DNA of 64,000 nt, from positions 4,092,001 to 4,156,000 of the forward strand of contig CM074765.1 of NCBI GenBank assembly GCA_037355855.1, given 5' to 3'. Shown piece after piece: positions 44,101 to 55,707 of this stretch. The notes under the pieces were generated by a model that ran no database searches, was not told the origin of the DNA, and saw only the letters and a list, made by a program, of their open reading frames with translations. The first letter of the stretch is position 1; each line of letters opens with the position of its first letter. The position numbers were made by a program, and so were the translations under genes. The DNA is from Pseudo-nitzschia pungens. Its lineage: Eukaryota; Bacillariophyta; Bacillariophyceae; Bacillariales; Bacillariaceae.

Positions 44101-46688
44101 ATTATGCATTGTTTACCAATGCTTAAAACTATGGTTGTTCTCAATTCTGCTGTTACAGCTTTTCATTACTTGACTGGAACTATACCAAGTGATATTGGGG
44201 AGATGATCGACTTGCAAGATGTAAGATTGAGTAAGTCATTGGTGATTTTGTCTCTAAGCAAAAAAAAGTATGCATTCCCCTCATTGTTGATCATGGCAAC
44301 ACAGTTCCTCAATCACTTCTGCAGATTACAATGCACTTTCCGGGAGCATTCCTAATCAGATTGGAGCTTGGACGAAATCTGAGATCCATTTACCTAGGTG
44401 AGTACTATGCAACAAGGTCATTGCCTGCATTCTTTTCCCATTTATTCATCACTGATCTCTGGTATCCTTATTGTGCACTTTTCAAGACCACAACTGGTTG
44501 TCAGGTCCACTTTCAAGTGATTTTGGCAATTGGACAAAATTGAAATATCTTTCTTTTGGTAAGTAGATTCTGTCACTGAATGCAGTTGTGCAAGTTTTCT
44601 GTTATCACCTTTCATCTCAAACCTTGTCATGGTTTTATGGCAGATTCCAATGTTCTAACAGGAAGCATCCCTACTGAATTTGGATTGATGACGAGATTGG
44701 TGAGAATGAATTTGGGTAAGTTATGCAGGACACAAATATTCGACTCATTTAGTAGTGATTTAAAGCATTACATAGCTCACATCAAATCCAACTGTCCATT
44801 CCAGATAAAAATGCCTTGATAGGGAACATACCAAGTGAGATCGGAGGTTTGATAAGTTTGGAAGGTCTCGCATTATGTAAGTATTTCATTGGTGCAACAT
44901 AAGACGTAAGGCTGCTGTGTGGTAGGATGTTTCTTTTAATTGATTTCTAATCAAATTTACGAAATTATATTTTTCAGCTCAAAATGATTTGACAGGAACT
45001 ATTCCTAGTGAGATTGGGATGTTGACAAGTTTGCACTATCTTGGATTTGGTAGGTTTTGTGGATGAGGATCCCCAACCCCAACATACTGAGTTTCAGTTG
45101 ATTGACTTCTCATGGATCATTCTTTTTGTATTCTTTTCAGGGGATAATAATTTGGAAGGAAGTATTCCCAGTGAGATTGGAAATCTGAAAAGTTTGTTTC
45201 ATTTGGGTTTAGGTGAGCTAGGGGCCTATGCTGCTGAATCTAATTGGATGAAACTGTTACCATGTTGATTTGCCCAATTGTCTGCTAATTCACTTCCTAT
45301 TCACAGATTTCAATGAATTGACAGGAAGCATTCCTAGCGACATTGGCCATATATGCAATTCCACTTCAATACTTTTGTGTGAGTAATGAGTTTACTTGCT
45401 GTTCCTTTAGAACTTTGACCACTAAGAAATTTGTTGATGGTGCTATGTACCTCTCTAATGCTTTTGTTTCATTTCTAGCCGAGAATTCCTTGACAGGAAT
45501 TATTCCCAGTGAAATTGGACTCTTAACAATTTTAGAGAGACTTGAGCTTGGTGGGTGATTTTGAGTTAAAAGTGGTGACTAATTTTTACTACAGATTACT
45601 TTTGGCTCATACTTTGTGTTGTCATTGGTATTATGTCCATGCATTTCTTTATGTTCAGTTTCAAACTTGTTGACAGGAACAATACCAAGTGAGATTGGAG
45701 GTTTGATGAATTTGGTAGGCCTTGCTTTCTGTAAGTGATTGATGGGTGCAACCTTTTTACATAAGTTTACAGTATTTCATTTCATGTTAATGGGTTGCTG
45801 ATCAACTCTTTACGTCTGAAACTTTCAGCTGACAATTCGTTGACAGGAAATATTCCGATTGACATTGGAAACTTAGTAAACTTGCTATACATGAGTTTAG
45901 GTGAGTTGAGCAGTTGTTGACTTTTGAAAGGATCGGCTGATAGAATCAATTCTTTCCTGCTTCATGATTGTTGATAGTTAGCACTTTTTAATCTTTTTCA
46001 GGAAATAATGCTTTGACAGGGACTATTCCTAGTGAGATGGGCAATCTTGAAGATTTGGAATTTCTTGATTTGGGTGAGTCAATTAATGGAAAGAAGTTAT
46101 TTGGCTTAACAGAATTCCTTCATGGATGTTTTCTTTTTTCTTCTTACAATTGCATTTTTTTCAGCTTCCAATAGGCTCACAGGAAGTATTCCAAGTGAGA
46201 TTGGGAATTTGCAAAGTTTGACAATTCTGGACTTGAGTAAGTGAACTGTCCTTTGTTTATACGAGTTATGCATGTTTCCATAATACCACTCATAAAAACT
46301 ATTTGCTTTGTTCATCGTATACCGCAGGGTACAATCTTCTTACAGGAGCAGTCCCATCTGAACTAGCACTGCTCACATCAGTGCAATGTCTTCATATCTC
46401 AGGTATGTAGGAACTCTTCTGAAATGGAAAACAGATATTTGTCACTTTTTCTTACGCATTTTTTCATTTTGTGTCATTAAAATAGAGGGAAACAATTTTG
46501 TTTCCATTCCTGACAAGGTTGAAGAAATGCTCTGTAAGTTCATTCAACTATTCCATTACAGCTATGCTATTATGCCTTCCTTTTCAACGAATCATAACTA
46601 TCAGGTTGCTCTTCTGTCCAATCATGTTCACTCACATTCCAGCACTTCTTCATTGAAATAAACAGGTAACAGAAATCCTCAGTTGTAG
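41111..46688 (+). CDS. Multi-pass membrane LRR protein, copy A (frame-disrupted)
   Basis: Paralogue of the gene at 46989-53311. Exon 1 41111-41595 is a Ser/Gly-rich cytosolic region with HSLELEMG. Exon 2 is about 41678-42261 and carries several membrane spans (FFGVGMMVFLFQMLLFLLML; GIFTALLLVITSETAV). Exon 3 42376-43373 has NFISNLG, a further span (IAILVINFFVFLGAIVMIA), a beta-rich ectodomain (YSIFIGD, TCLWPVITC) and the first LRR. Then 18 LRR exons follow to 46402, a 48-nt exon 46486-46533 and a probable last exon 46666-46688. Breaks against copy B: a frame change in the A8 run 41746-41753; four extra bases near 42950, after YSIFIGD; and a 73-nt LRR exon at 44325-44397. It lacks the LNR segment of copy B. 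Either a decaying copy or affected by assembly indels. Likely a cell-surface recognition protein; ligand unknown. Confidence 0.75.
43472..46402 (+). repeat. LRR exon array of copy A: 18 exons, one LRR each
   Basis: Exons (all after AG, before GT): 43472-43543, 43615-43686, 43814-43885, 43985-44056, 44159-44230, 44325-44397, 44487-44558, 44644-44715, 44805-44876, 44978-45049, 45141-45212, 45307-45378, 45479-45550, 45659-45730, 45829-45900, 46002-46073, 46165-46236, 46328-46402. All are 72 nt except the sixth (73, frame-breaking) and the last (75). Each encodes one plant-type LRR of the form xNxLTGxIPSExGxLxxLxxLxL. Every intron is phase 1, so any exon can be lost or doubled without changing the frame. 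Introns are about 70-130 nt, starting GTRAGT or a close variant. Confidence 0.92.
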
Positions 46689-46988
46689 AGACTGTGTCCC
46701 CTAGAGTTTTGTGAATGAATACTTTTCCTGCACCAATGAATCATTTTCTACTTATTTGCTTATTTGGATTATAAATATATTTTTTTGCATTTTTTTCTGC
46801 TATGGACTGCAGTCAATAGTAGTTTGATTTGTAAATGCATTTATGGTCTGTATGTCACAGTATTGTTGGTACAATTTTCTAACCTGATTGGTTGGAATAT
46901 TTTGCACACGAAACAAGGAATAAAAGTTGTGAAACTTGTCAGAACAGTGGACATATTTCAATTATATGGATCACCTGGGTCAACTTAC
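46689..46988. other. Short spacer between the convergent LRR genes
   Basis: About 300 bp of AT-rich DNA between the tail exons of copies A and B. It must contain both 3' ends and probably the last small exon of copy B, which I could not place. Confidence 0.5.
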
Positions 46989-49900
46989 AAAGTTTTCCCT
47001 CGACCTCAGGAGGAATAAAATTGAAACTGTTTCCAGCTGTGGATGAAAGCAACATGCATAAAAATGTGAGGTCGAAAGTCATACAACAGAAGAACACTCC
47101 ATAGATCGTTCTGTGAAACTGATTCCGCTAGTAATTTTACAGCTCCCTTACCCAAAAGAGCTAAACAATCTACAGATGAGAGCAACCCTAACTCGGAAGG
47201 AATGGCACCTGTCAGAGTGTTGTTTTCTGCAGAGTAAGTGGCAAGAATGACGAGTTTGTTAGATGAAATTGAACAAAAGAAAGCGCTATTAACTAATCCA
47301 TATCCCTTTCAGTCCAAATCATACCTAAGTTCAGCCTCTTCAAATTTGTCAGATTCCCTATCTGAGAAGGGATACAGCCAGACAATGCATTTTCCCCTGC
47401 AATTTTACGAATCAAAACCAACACAAGAGCAAGCAACTGAATTAGATATGACATAGAATATGCTATTTGACACTGCGCTATTTTTCAGTCAACAACAGAA
47501 TTACGATTACAATTTCATGACGTTGAAAATTGCTAAGTGATAAAAAATACTCACATAGTTCAAAAAAGATCAAACTGGACAAGCCACCAATCTCAGTAGG
47601 AATTGTTCCAGTAAGTGCATTGCCATCTACAATAAAAAACAATGAAAACACTTAATTTCAGAAAATTCCCTGACAGCATGAAAAATTTTCTCATTCCACA
47701 AATCAATATTTTCTCACCTAAATAGATGCTTTCCAGTTGGGACAAAAATCCAATCTCAGTAGGTATCTGTCCAGTCAACCGATTACTCCCTACAAAAGAG
47801 TGAATGCAAGACTTCACGTGTAAGCAATTATGAAACACACAAGGTGAAAGCTCACATTCTGGACTCACACAAAGCAAGGGTTTTAAAACTCAAAATATTT
47901 CCAATTTCGGTGGGTATAGTTCCAGTCAATGCATTTTGTCCTAAAACATAAATCAAAAACAAAAGATGGCATCAGAGATAGGAGTAAATAAGCCATCAAT
48001 ACCCTGTAAATGCATTTATCATGCAGAAAGGACTCACTTAGATTGAGGTATTCAAAATTTGTAAGAAGACCAATCTCGGTTGGGAGGGTCCCAGTCAAGG
48101 CATTCCCTTCTGCACAACCAAAACCAAGAAGTGAATGAAACTATATCTTAGAGTCAAGTAAGATGAGCATCAAACCAATACTTCACTTGTTTTACTCACT
48201 GATGTAAAGATAGAGCAAACTTGACATGTATCCTATCTCACTTGGAATAGTTCCGCTTAGTGTATTTCCATCTATGAAGATTTCAACAAAGGTTCAGTAT
48301 CAACAACAAGTGAGAAGAGACAAAACGAGAAGACTATCTCTACATCCATATCATACTCACTCGAATAAACGGTTGTCAAAGTCGACAGGAGGCCAAAGTC
48401 ACTTGGTATACTTCCAGTCAACGAGTTGTCATCTATAAACACAGTCATTAAAAAATGTGCATCAGCAACCAATAGACAAGGGAAACATGGGGACTACATC
48501 CGCTCACTACTCACCAAGCCAAAGGCTCTTCAAACTTGACATATGTCCAATCTCACTTGGGATGCTTCCAGTCAATGCATTGCCTTCTGTTTTGACAAAA
48601 AAATCATGTATTAAGAATGCACAACAAAGGTGAATTGAAATGACAGTCCTTACAGGGTAAACAGAATTTTAGGATTCTGCAATTCACTCACCCAGCCATA
48701 AGGTTTCCAAACTTGACATTTTTCCAATTTCACTAGGGAGAGTTCCAGTCAATACATTATCATCTAAAAACGAGGCAAAAAAATTGCAGATTTATCAGGA
48801 AAAAAACAGCGCTTTGAATCAATTGATTCGTCCATCCCTGAACCAATTACACACCTAAATTGAGGATTGCCAATTTTGACAGGAGTCCCATTTCACTCGG
48901 AATAGTTCCACTCAATGCATTGTTACCTGCACAAGAATCAATCCAGAATGTCAAAACATTAGAAATCATTGCAGAGACAAGATTATTCATACAGCCCTTG
49001 CTTGAAATTTCAAAGTAACAACCCTCAAGAATACTCACTCATGATTAAATACCATAGTGTTCTTGAACTGCTGCCAATTTCACTTGGGATTTTACCAGTC
49101 AGTCCACTTTCCGCTACAAAAATATCCATGAAGAAAATCATCTGTTAGTATAGTTTTAGGGAACCCCTCTGAACCAATCCAAAACCTCTGTTTTGGAATT
49201 TCTTTGCTGTCGACAAAAAACGTACACAAATCAATGGTTTCCAGCCTTGAAAGAAATCCAATCTCACTTGGAATTGTTCCTGACAATGAGTTTGTTGCTA
49301 ACAAAAGAGAGGAAGATGAACATGAGTTTTCCTATCAATGGAAAAAGACCAAAATGTGTGAAGCTGGTACTCACACAACCAAAGACTTCTCAGACTTGAT
49401 AACAATCCAACATGACTGGGAATGTTACCAACCAACTTATTAGAGACTGCCAAAACAAAGCAAAGCACTCAATGTTAGCAAAACACAAATAGAACAGAGA
49501 ACAAATGCCAAATTGCAGTATGGACAACTACTCACAACATTCAAAATCCATGAGAAGAGACAAATGACCTATCTCACTTGGGATACTTCCAGTCAATCCA
49601 TTAGCACCTAACAAAAATAGGAATGGATTTCAAAAATCAAACAAACATAATTGTAAGACAAGGTGAATGAGCATGAAGCCATACGTCATGCAATCAACTT
49701 ACTCAACACTAGACTTTCTGCTCTGGATAGAAGTCCAATTTCGGTTGGAATATTACCAGTCAATTGATTTTTACCTGCAGTAGAATTTTGAGCAGTCAAA
49801 GGTGTCAAATAGTAGCAACCAAAGATGGGAATAAATACCATTACTACAAAGTTCCTATCAGCTGTCCCCCGGTTCTACATCCTCAACTACTAATTTCTAC

Positions 49901-50405
49901 GGAAACCGGGGGACAGCTGATAGGAATTCCGTAGTAACAACAAGTTGTTCAATGAGATGTATTGCCAGTAACAACAACAAGATACTCACTTAAAGCAAGG
50001 TATTCCACATTTGACAAACGTCCAATCTGACTAGGAATGCTTCCAATCAATGCATTGCCACCTGTCATAACCAGATTAAAACAATCAACATTCAGCATGA
50101 AATAAGAGAAAATACAAATTTGATATTTTTTGTTCACCCACAAAAACTTACTCAAGTACAGGGTTTCCAATTTTAACATGGAGCCTATCTCACTAGGAAT
50201 AGTTCCAGTTACACCAGCAGCCCCTGGAAATGAACAATAAATACATTAGTATCATATTCAACGATCAATGCAAAGCCAAAAGAAACCTCCAACTACAAAT
50301 GAAAAACTTTGAGACACGGTGTGCAACACTTACTCAGACCAAGATACTCCAAACTTGTCAATGCTCCAATCTCAATAGGAATAGTTCCATTCAATGAGTT
50401 GCCAC
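46989..50405 (-). repeat. LRR exon array of copy B: 19 LRR exons plus 48-nt cap exon
   Basis: In transcript order: 50405-50334, 50223-50152, 50061-49990, 49774-49703, 49607-49536, 49446-49375, 49297-49226, 49113-49039, 48926-48855, 48763-48692, 48586-48515, 48432-48361, 48271-48200, 48109-48038, 47940-47869, 47789-47718, 47626-47555, 47396-47325, 47226-47152, then 47036-46989. All LRR exons are 72 nt except 49113-49039 and 47226-47152 (75 nt). The last two match the end of copy A: a 75-nt LRR exon (LTGAIPSELGLL against LTGAVPSELALL) and a 48-nt exon (FNFIPPEVE against FVSIPDKVE). Intron phase is 1 throughout. One intron (49775-49989) is about twice the usual size and holds a perfect hairpin. 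Confidence 0.92.
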
Positions 50406-53311
50406 CTGAATCAAGGGTGATAAACCAAGTAGTGAGAGAATGAATGAAAGGCAAACACATGAGTCATTCATGATCAATCACTCACCCATTTCTATTTTTG
50501 AAAAAGAAGTCAATAAACCAATGCATTGGGGAATGGTGCCTTGAAGGTTCAAAAAGTCAAGATTGAGCTCTGATAGACCATCACTGTCACATGTGGTTGT
50601 AAACCAAAGACAGGTTGGATTTGTGTTGATCCACGATCTGTCTCTGCCATTCAAAATAGGAGCACTGAAGCTGAAAACACTCAATGCATACCTTTCAGTA
50701 AAGAAATCATCTTTGCAGTCTGAATTCCCTGTTGCATCGTTGACCATCCAGTACAAAGCTTGCTTTGTATGGATACCATTGTACATGGTCTTGATATCTA
50801 AATGCTCAGAAAGCTGTTCAAGCATACAGTCTGGAATTGTCAAGAAGGACACACTTCCATCTCGACCACTATTGCCTTCGACTATTTTTCTTTCGCTGAC
50901 TGCTTGATCACCAATAAAAATTGAATAGTCAATATTCCAGATAGCTTGTTCTGGGTAGGTTTCATTCTTGATTCTCAGAGTGCAGGCAGCACGATCTGCA
51001 ACGTGAACAGTCTGCATGGCGCTTGACATGTCTCTGGTGAGGACAAGCGACAAAACAGCCTTTCCATCACACTCAAGCAAGAGATCAGGATTTTCTGTAA
51101 TAAAGTCCTCTAACCTAAAATTTGATCCTTCTGAAATGGTGAATTCACCAAGTTGAATGCTAATGGGAACCATGGTTGGATCTCTACATTTTGGAAAGCC
51201 ATTTCCTGTCACAATGGGTACACCAAATGCTTTTGTGAGAGTCCCAACACCACAGATAGAGTGGGAGCATGTTGCAGAACAACAATCCCCACCATCATAT
51301 TTAAAGTCCAACCCATTGAAATCATCATTGCACTCCCCATTGTCAAGCAATGAGCACTGGTCTTCCAGATCTGTTGCATCCTTTTTCAACTCAATAAAAT
51401 AGAGATCCAATGGTGCACCAGAAGCACTAAACCATGCATCATCAAATGCAGTGGATACATCAAAGGAATATGTTTTCGCAGAATATGCAAGTTCATTGTC
51501 CTTGGCATCACAAGCATCAATTCCACTCTTGAATAGTTTCCAACGACGGTCATCTATACAATATCCCAAATTTACACCATCGATTTCAGAGCTTGTGTAG
51601 ATGTTCCTCTTGTAGGTATTGATTTTAGAAGTTGCATTTTCATCACTGCCATAACATCCACTGTAGGTCTGTAAATTCTCATTCTGAAACTCCACCCTCA
51701 AGACTTGAGTGCGCCAAAACTTGTGGTTGTCTTGCACAAAAACTATTCCGGTCAGTAGTAGAAAAAGAACCACGCCGAAAGTAATAACGGTGTGTCGAAA
51801 TCTGGTATTCTTGCAACTTCCAGCCATACAAGGAGGAAGTTGCTTCGTAGCGATGTCCATCGCTTCTTGTTCGAGCGTTGGACCATACTTCCCATAAAGA
51901 GCCAATTGAAAAGCTGAATTATCCAGTTGGCTGATATAATTCTGATTACGCCAGTGCACGAAGGAAATGAGTCGTGAGCTATATGAGCAATTCCTGCAAC
52001 TGTGTGCAGTATGGTATGTTGGCATTAACTTACAACAGCAGTAAAATTCAGAACAATGTCAACTGCGGTCTCTGAGGTGATGATCAGTAGCAGTGCTGCA
52101 AACATTGCCATCACTCCTTGCAAAAGGCGAAGTGTGCAAGAAAACACCATGCACCCAACCTTTTCCCCCTGAGCTACTTTTGCAAAATTTGGAAATGTCT
52201 CAACTGCGATCGTGATGTCAAGCATAGATGAATCTGCAAACAAGACGTAGGCTGCAAGTGCGGCATACTGTGTGTAGCGCACAACAGGACTTGAATTTGC
52301 AGCAACGATTTCTGCAACAATATTGTATCCTGGATTGTCAGAGTCTCCATTTGTACCCCACTGTGGGTGAAGGACACTGAGCAACATCATAAGGATGAGT
52401 GTAATTTGGAAAATGAACACCATCAATCCAACACCAAACAATGTGCCATTATCACAAGGCCCATATAAAGATAAGAAGGAATAGCAATCAGGAGGGTAAT
52501 TCTCTGATTTTCTGACAGTTAGGGCACTCAGGACAGGTATGATATTATTATTTCCTCCAGCTGCAGGTGGATTGGGACAATTTTGTCCAGGTGGATTGGG
52601 ACAATTTTGTCCAGGTGGATTGGGATTATTTTGTCCAGGTGGATTGGGACTATTTTGTCCAGGTGGATTGGAACTACTTTGTCCGATTGGTTTGGAAGGA
52701 GGGGAATTGACACTATTACTTCCAGTAGGTGTGATCGTGGTAGGTGGACTGACTCCTGTTTGTCCAGTTTTGACGTTCGTTTTATTTTTGGATCCCGTGA
52801 CTGTGTTGTTTTGAGGAGGCAAAACATTTTTTCTCCAATGGAACAGACGTGGCATTTTGGCCTCCCAATCGTTCCTATTCGTGGTAGCTTGAGCAGGATC
52901 CTCGGACGATTGATCCAGAAAATGGTCGACATCAAACGCCATCGAGTTCTCTTCGTCATTGGCAGTTTCATTTTTTTCTTTGCTGACAGCCGCGAACAAA
53001 GTACTGGTATTTTTCTTTGCATCGCTGCCATTTAAGCCCTGATGGTTCACATCAATATCACCCATCTGCAGCTCCAAAGAATGCACACTTTGGGAATCGT
53101 CAAGCTTTTCGTTCTGATCTTTTGCTTCTGTTTCCGCTCCTTTGTCAACGTCAAGAGTACCATCGCCATCGACGCCTGTATTAAGTTCGTCGATGAGATC
53201 CCCATCACGGTCACTATTCACAGAGCTTGAATCAAGAATTTCCATTCCATCCTCTTGCGATGTGGGATCTGCTACAGCAGGCTGATCTTCGAGCAGACCT
53301 TTCCTTGTCAT
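46989..53311 (-). CDS. Multi-pass membrane LRR protein with LNR domain, copy B
   Basis: Exon 1 53311-52034, exon 2 51941-50486, 19 LRR exons, then a 48-nt exon 47036-46989; the last small exon is not placed. I start at ATG 53309-53311 (MTRKGLLEDQ); the frame is open to a TTG at 53440. The acidic cytosolic region has HSLELQMG and a (NPNPPGQN)n tract. Membrane spans follow (TLFGVGLMVFIFQITLILMM; AMFAALLLIITSETAVDIVL). Exon 2 opens NYISQLD, then a span (VITFGVVLFLLLTGIVFV). The ectodomain holds a Notch-type LNR: CSLLDNGECNDDF then KYDGGDCCSATC. It also has the beta-rich YSIFIGD block and the first LRR. Exons 1 and 2 are single unbroken frames, so this copy looks intact. No kinase domain is present. 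A receptor or adhesion role is plausible by architecture only. Confidence 0.85.
49841..49937. repeat. Perfect hairpin inside an intron of LRR copy B
   Basis: Arms 49852-49874 and 49904-49926 are exact reverse complements over 23 bp (core CAGCTGTCCCCCGG / CCGGGGGACAGCTG). An outer TTACTAC / GTAGTAA pair extends the stem to 49841-49937. The loop is about 29 nt. The host intron is 215 nt against a usual 70-130, so the hairpin looks inserted. It could be a very small MITE or a structured RNA. Confidence 0.85.
52566..52685 (-). repeat. 24-bp coding tandem repeat (NPNPPGQN) in LRR copy B
   Basis: Five copies of a 24-bp unit starting at 52566, 52590, 52614, 52638 and 52662. They encode repeated Pro-Pro-Gly-Gln-Asn in the cytosolic N-terminal region, just before the first membrane span. 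Copy A lacks this tract, so it is a recent length-variable insertion. Confidence 0.88.
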
Positions 53312-55670
53312 TTTCCTGTTCGCGTTACTCTCTACGTTGTCGAGCTTGTGGTGCAGATATTTTGGGTATTCGTTCGTCTCCTTCCGTTCCGTTGGGTAGA
53401 CTTGCAGTTCGTCGTTCGCTGGTGTGCTTATAAGATCCAATCGCTTTTTTTCCAGCTTCCGGTAACGAGTTTAACTCCTGGGACTAGACTCACTGTTCTC
53501 AATATTCGGTATGGGCGTGGCAAATTCTTGTTCTCGCTTTCTTTTGGGTCGTATCGTGTGAGACTCCGCGCCGCTGTGGTTCGTAAATCGAAATTTATGG
53601 CACTATAATGTGAAAGCATCCGATGTATTTCGTCGCTGCAGTTACTGCTTGTTGTCGCTTTGATCGTTGTTGAGACGGATTCGATCGATGTATTATTTGT
53701 TGATGATGTCACTGTGCTCTTGTTGCCTTGTTCACCAATTCACCAACACCTGGAATCGATATGAGTTCTTTGGTCGTAAAAATTAGCTTGCTCGGGAGAA
53801 TTCTTTATTATATAGCTGCGCTTCAAAAAGTGCTTCGCTTCAACAACAAAAGCTCGTCAACTAGTGTCACGTTTTGTGGGCAGAAGGGATGAAAAAAATC
53901 CAGGGAACTGGAACTCTAGGATAGATTCGATATCGAAGTGTCCAAGGAATCAAAGGGATAATAATGATGGCCGGATTTTCGACGAAGGAAGAACAGTACC
54001 AATATCGATATATAGGACTCTCTTTGCACTTGATTAAAGGCTATTCGCTTTTCGTCGTGTCGTAATCACCTTGATATTGCCGTTGCTCTGCAACCACAAA
54101 ATGTACGTGTACAAAGGATGAAGGATGGTGATCCTCGTGTCGAAATATCTGAACTGCTAGCTGCGTTTGATTTCCCACACTCGGTCGATCTACGATACTG
54201 GCTAGCTCTGAAGATTGGCATTGATTCGACAATTGCTGCACCGTACAATGAACGAGGCACCGGCGAGGGCTTCGGGCGCACGGATCTCGCATCGACAACG
54301 CGTACAATCCAACACAATTCGGACGTACTCGTTTGGTAGCGGAGCGCGTCTTCCAAAATCCTTCATGCATGCAAGTTTTGGATGAGCGTGACGAATCGAA
54401 ATGGTCATAAAGAAGTTTGATGTCATTGTGTTACTGAGAGGCTATTATTTTGAAAAGCGAAAACTCAGTACCTTTGTTTTTTGATACCAACATAAGTCTA
54501 CAGATGAGGTTTTACTCAATGCAACTGCAGTAAAAATATTCTTTTCATTTGGGCCCGATTCCAGAGAATCGATTCTTCGTTTTCCTTTGAAGTTGAAGGT
54601 CTATTGAAGATAAAAGAATTTGCGCCAACAAAGGTTTTTTTTAATTAAAACAAGAATGTTTCCATTCTCAAAGTATTAGCGATTAGAGTACGAGTAAACC
54701 TTATTCAGTAACCTTAAGGTTACTTCGGATTTTTTTAACTTGTTTTCAGTGAACTACGGTAAGGTAAGATTTTACGGTACCAAAAGTGCGACGTACGTTT
54801 TCCCTGCCAAGTACTAGTTTTCTTCTTTACTTTGTACTTACTACTACTACTACGTAGTGTGTCCTCTTGCATCCTTCATTTGGTCTGAGATGCCAAGTTG
54901 TCTTTCGTGACGGAAGCACCAATACTATGTAGTGTCTTTTCAGACACAAGAATGTACTAGTAGTAGTTCTACTAGTAGTAGTAGTACTAGTAATGGATTC
55001 AGTAACCTTGACTCCTTTACTGCTGTTCTTTTTGTTATTGTTCTCACCAAGAAGAAGTCAACATGAACTCTGGAATTACTATAACAAGCAACTCCCCTGG
55101 CAATTGAAAGCCCAACTTAGTCATGGTACTAGCAGTAGTACTACTACTCATATGAATCCATCATACTAGCTCAGTTAAGTAGTAGTAGATGTCAATAGTA
55201 GTAGTAGTAGATATATTCGATTCCCATGTGGGATTCGGTTAATTATTGATTCGTAACACTACTAGCCTACGCTAGCATGTTACAGTACTAGTAGTACTAG
55301 TACCACCACCACTCAGTGCAACCAAGTTTCCATTTTGTCCCAATAAGAATGATCGAGAGCCACCCACCATTCCCATTATTCTACTAGTACATGAGCCCTG
55401 AAGATTAAGCATGCCGTTAGTATAATCACTAGAAAAAGTAGTTGGTGGGAAGAAAAAGGATAAGATGATATATTTTACTGAAATTACTATAGGAGGCAGA
55501 ATGAAAGGAAGCTAGAAGTACTAGTACTACTATCTAGGAAACCTCCTTTTTTCTGACATTTTTGTGTAAATACAGAATTTAAATTTAAAAAGTAATAGTG
55601 CACTGAACATTGTTACTAGTATGTATTGCAATATTACCCTTCTTCTTCTTCTTCTTCTTCTTGTGGAGAC

Positions 55671-55707
<37 letters not shown>

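Noticed and set aside
43472..50405. Regularly spaced 72-bp repeats resembling a CRISPR or satellite array
   Set aside because: The repeats encode LRRs, diverge at the DNA level, and are bounded by GT and AG with phase-1 introns. They are exons.
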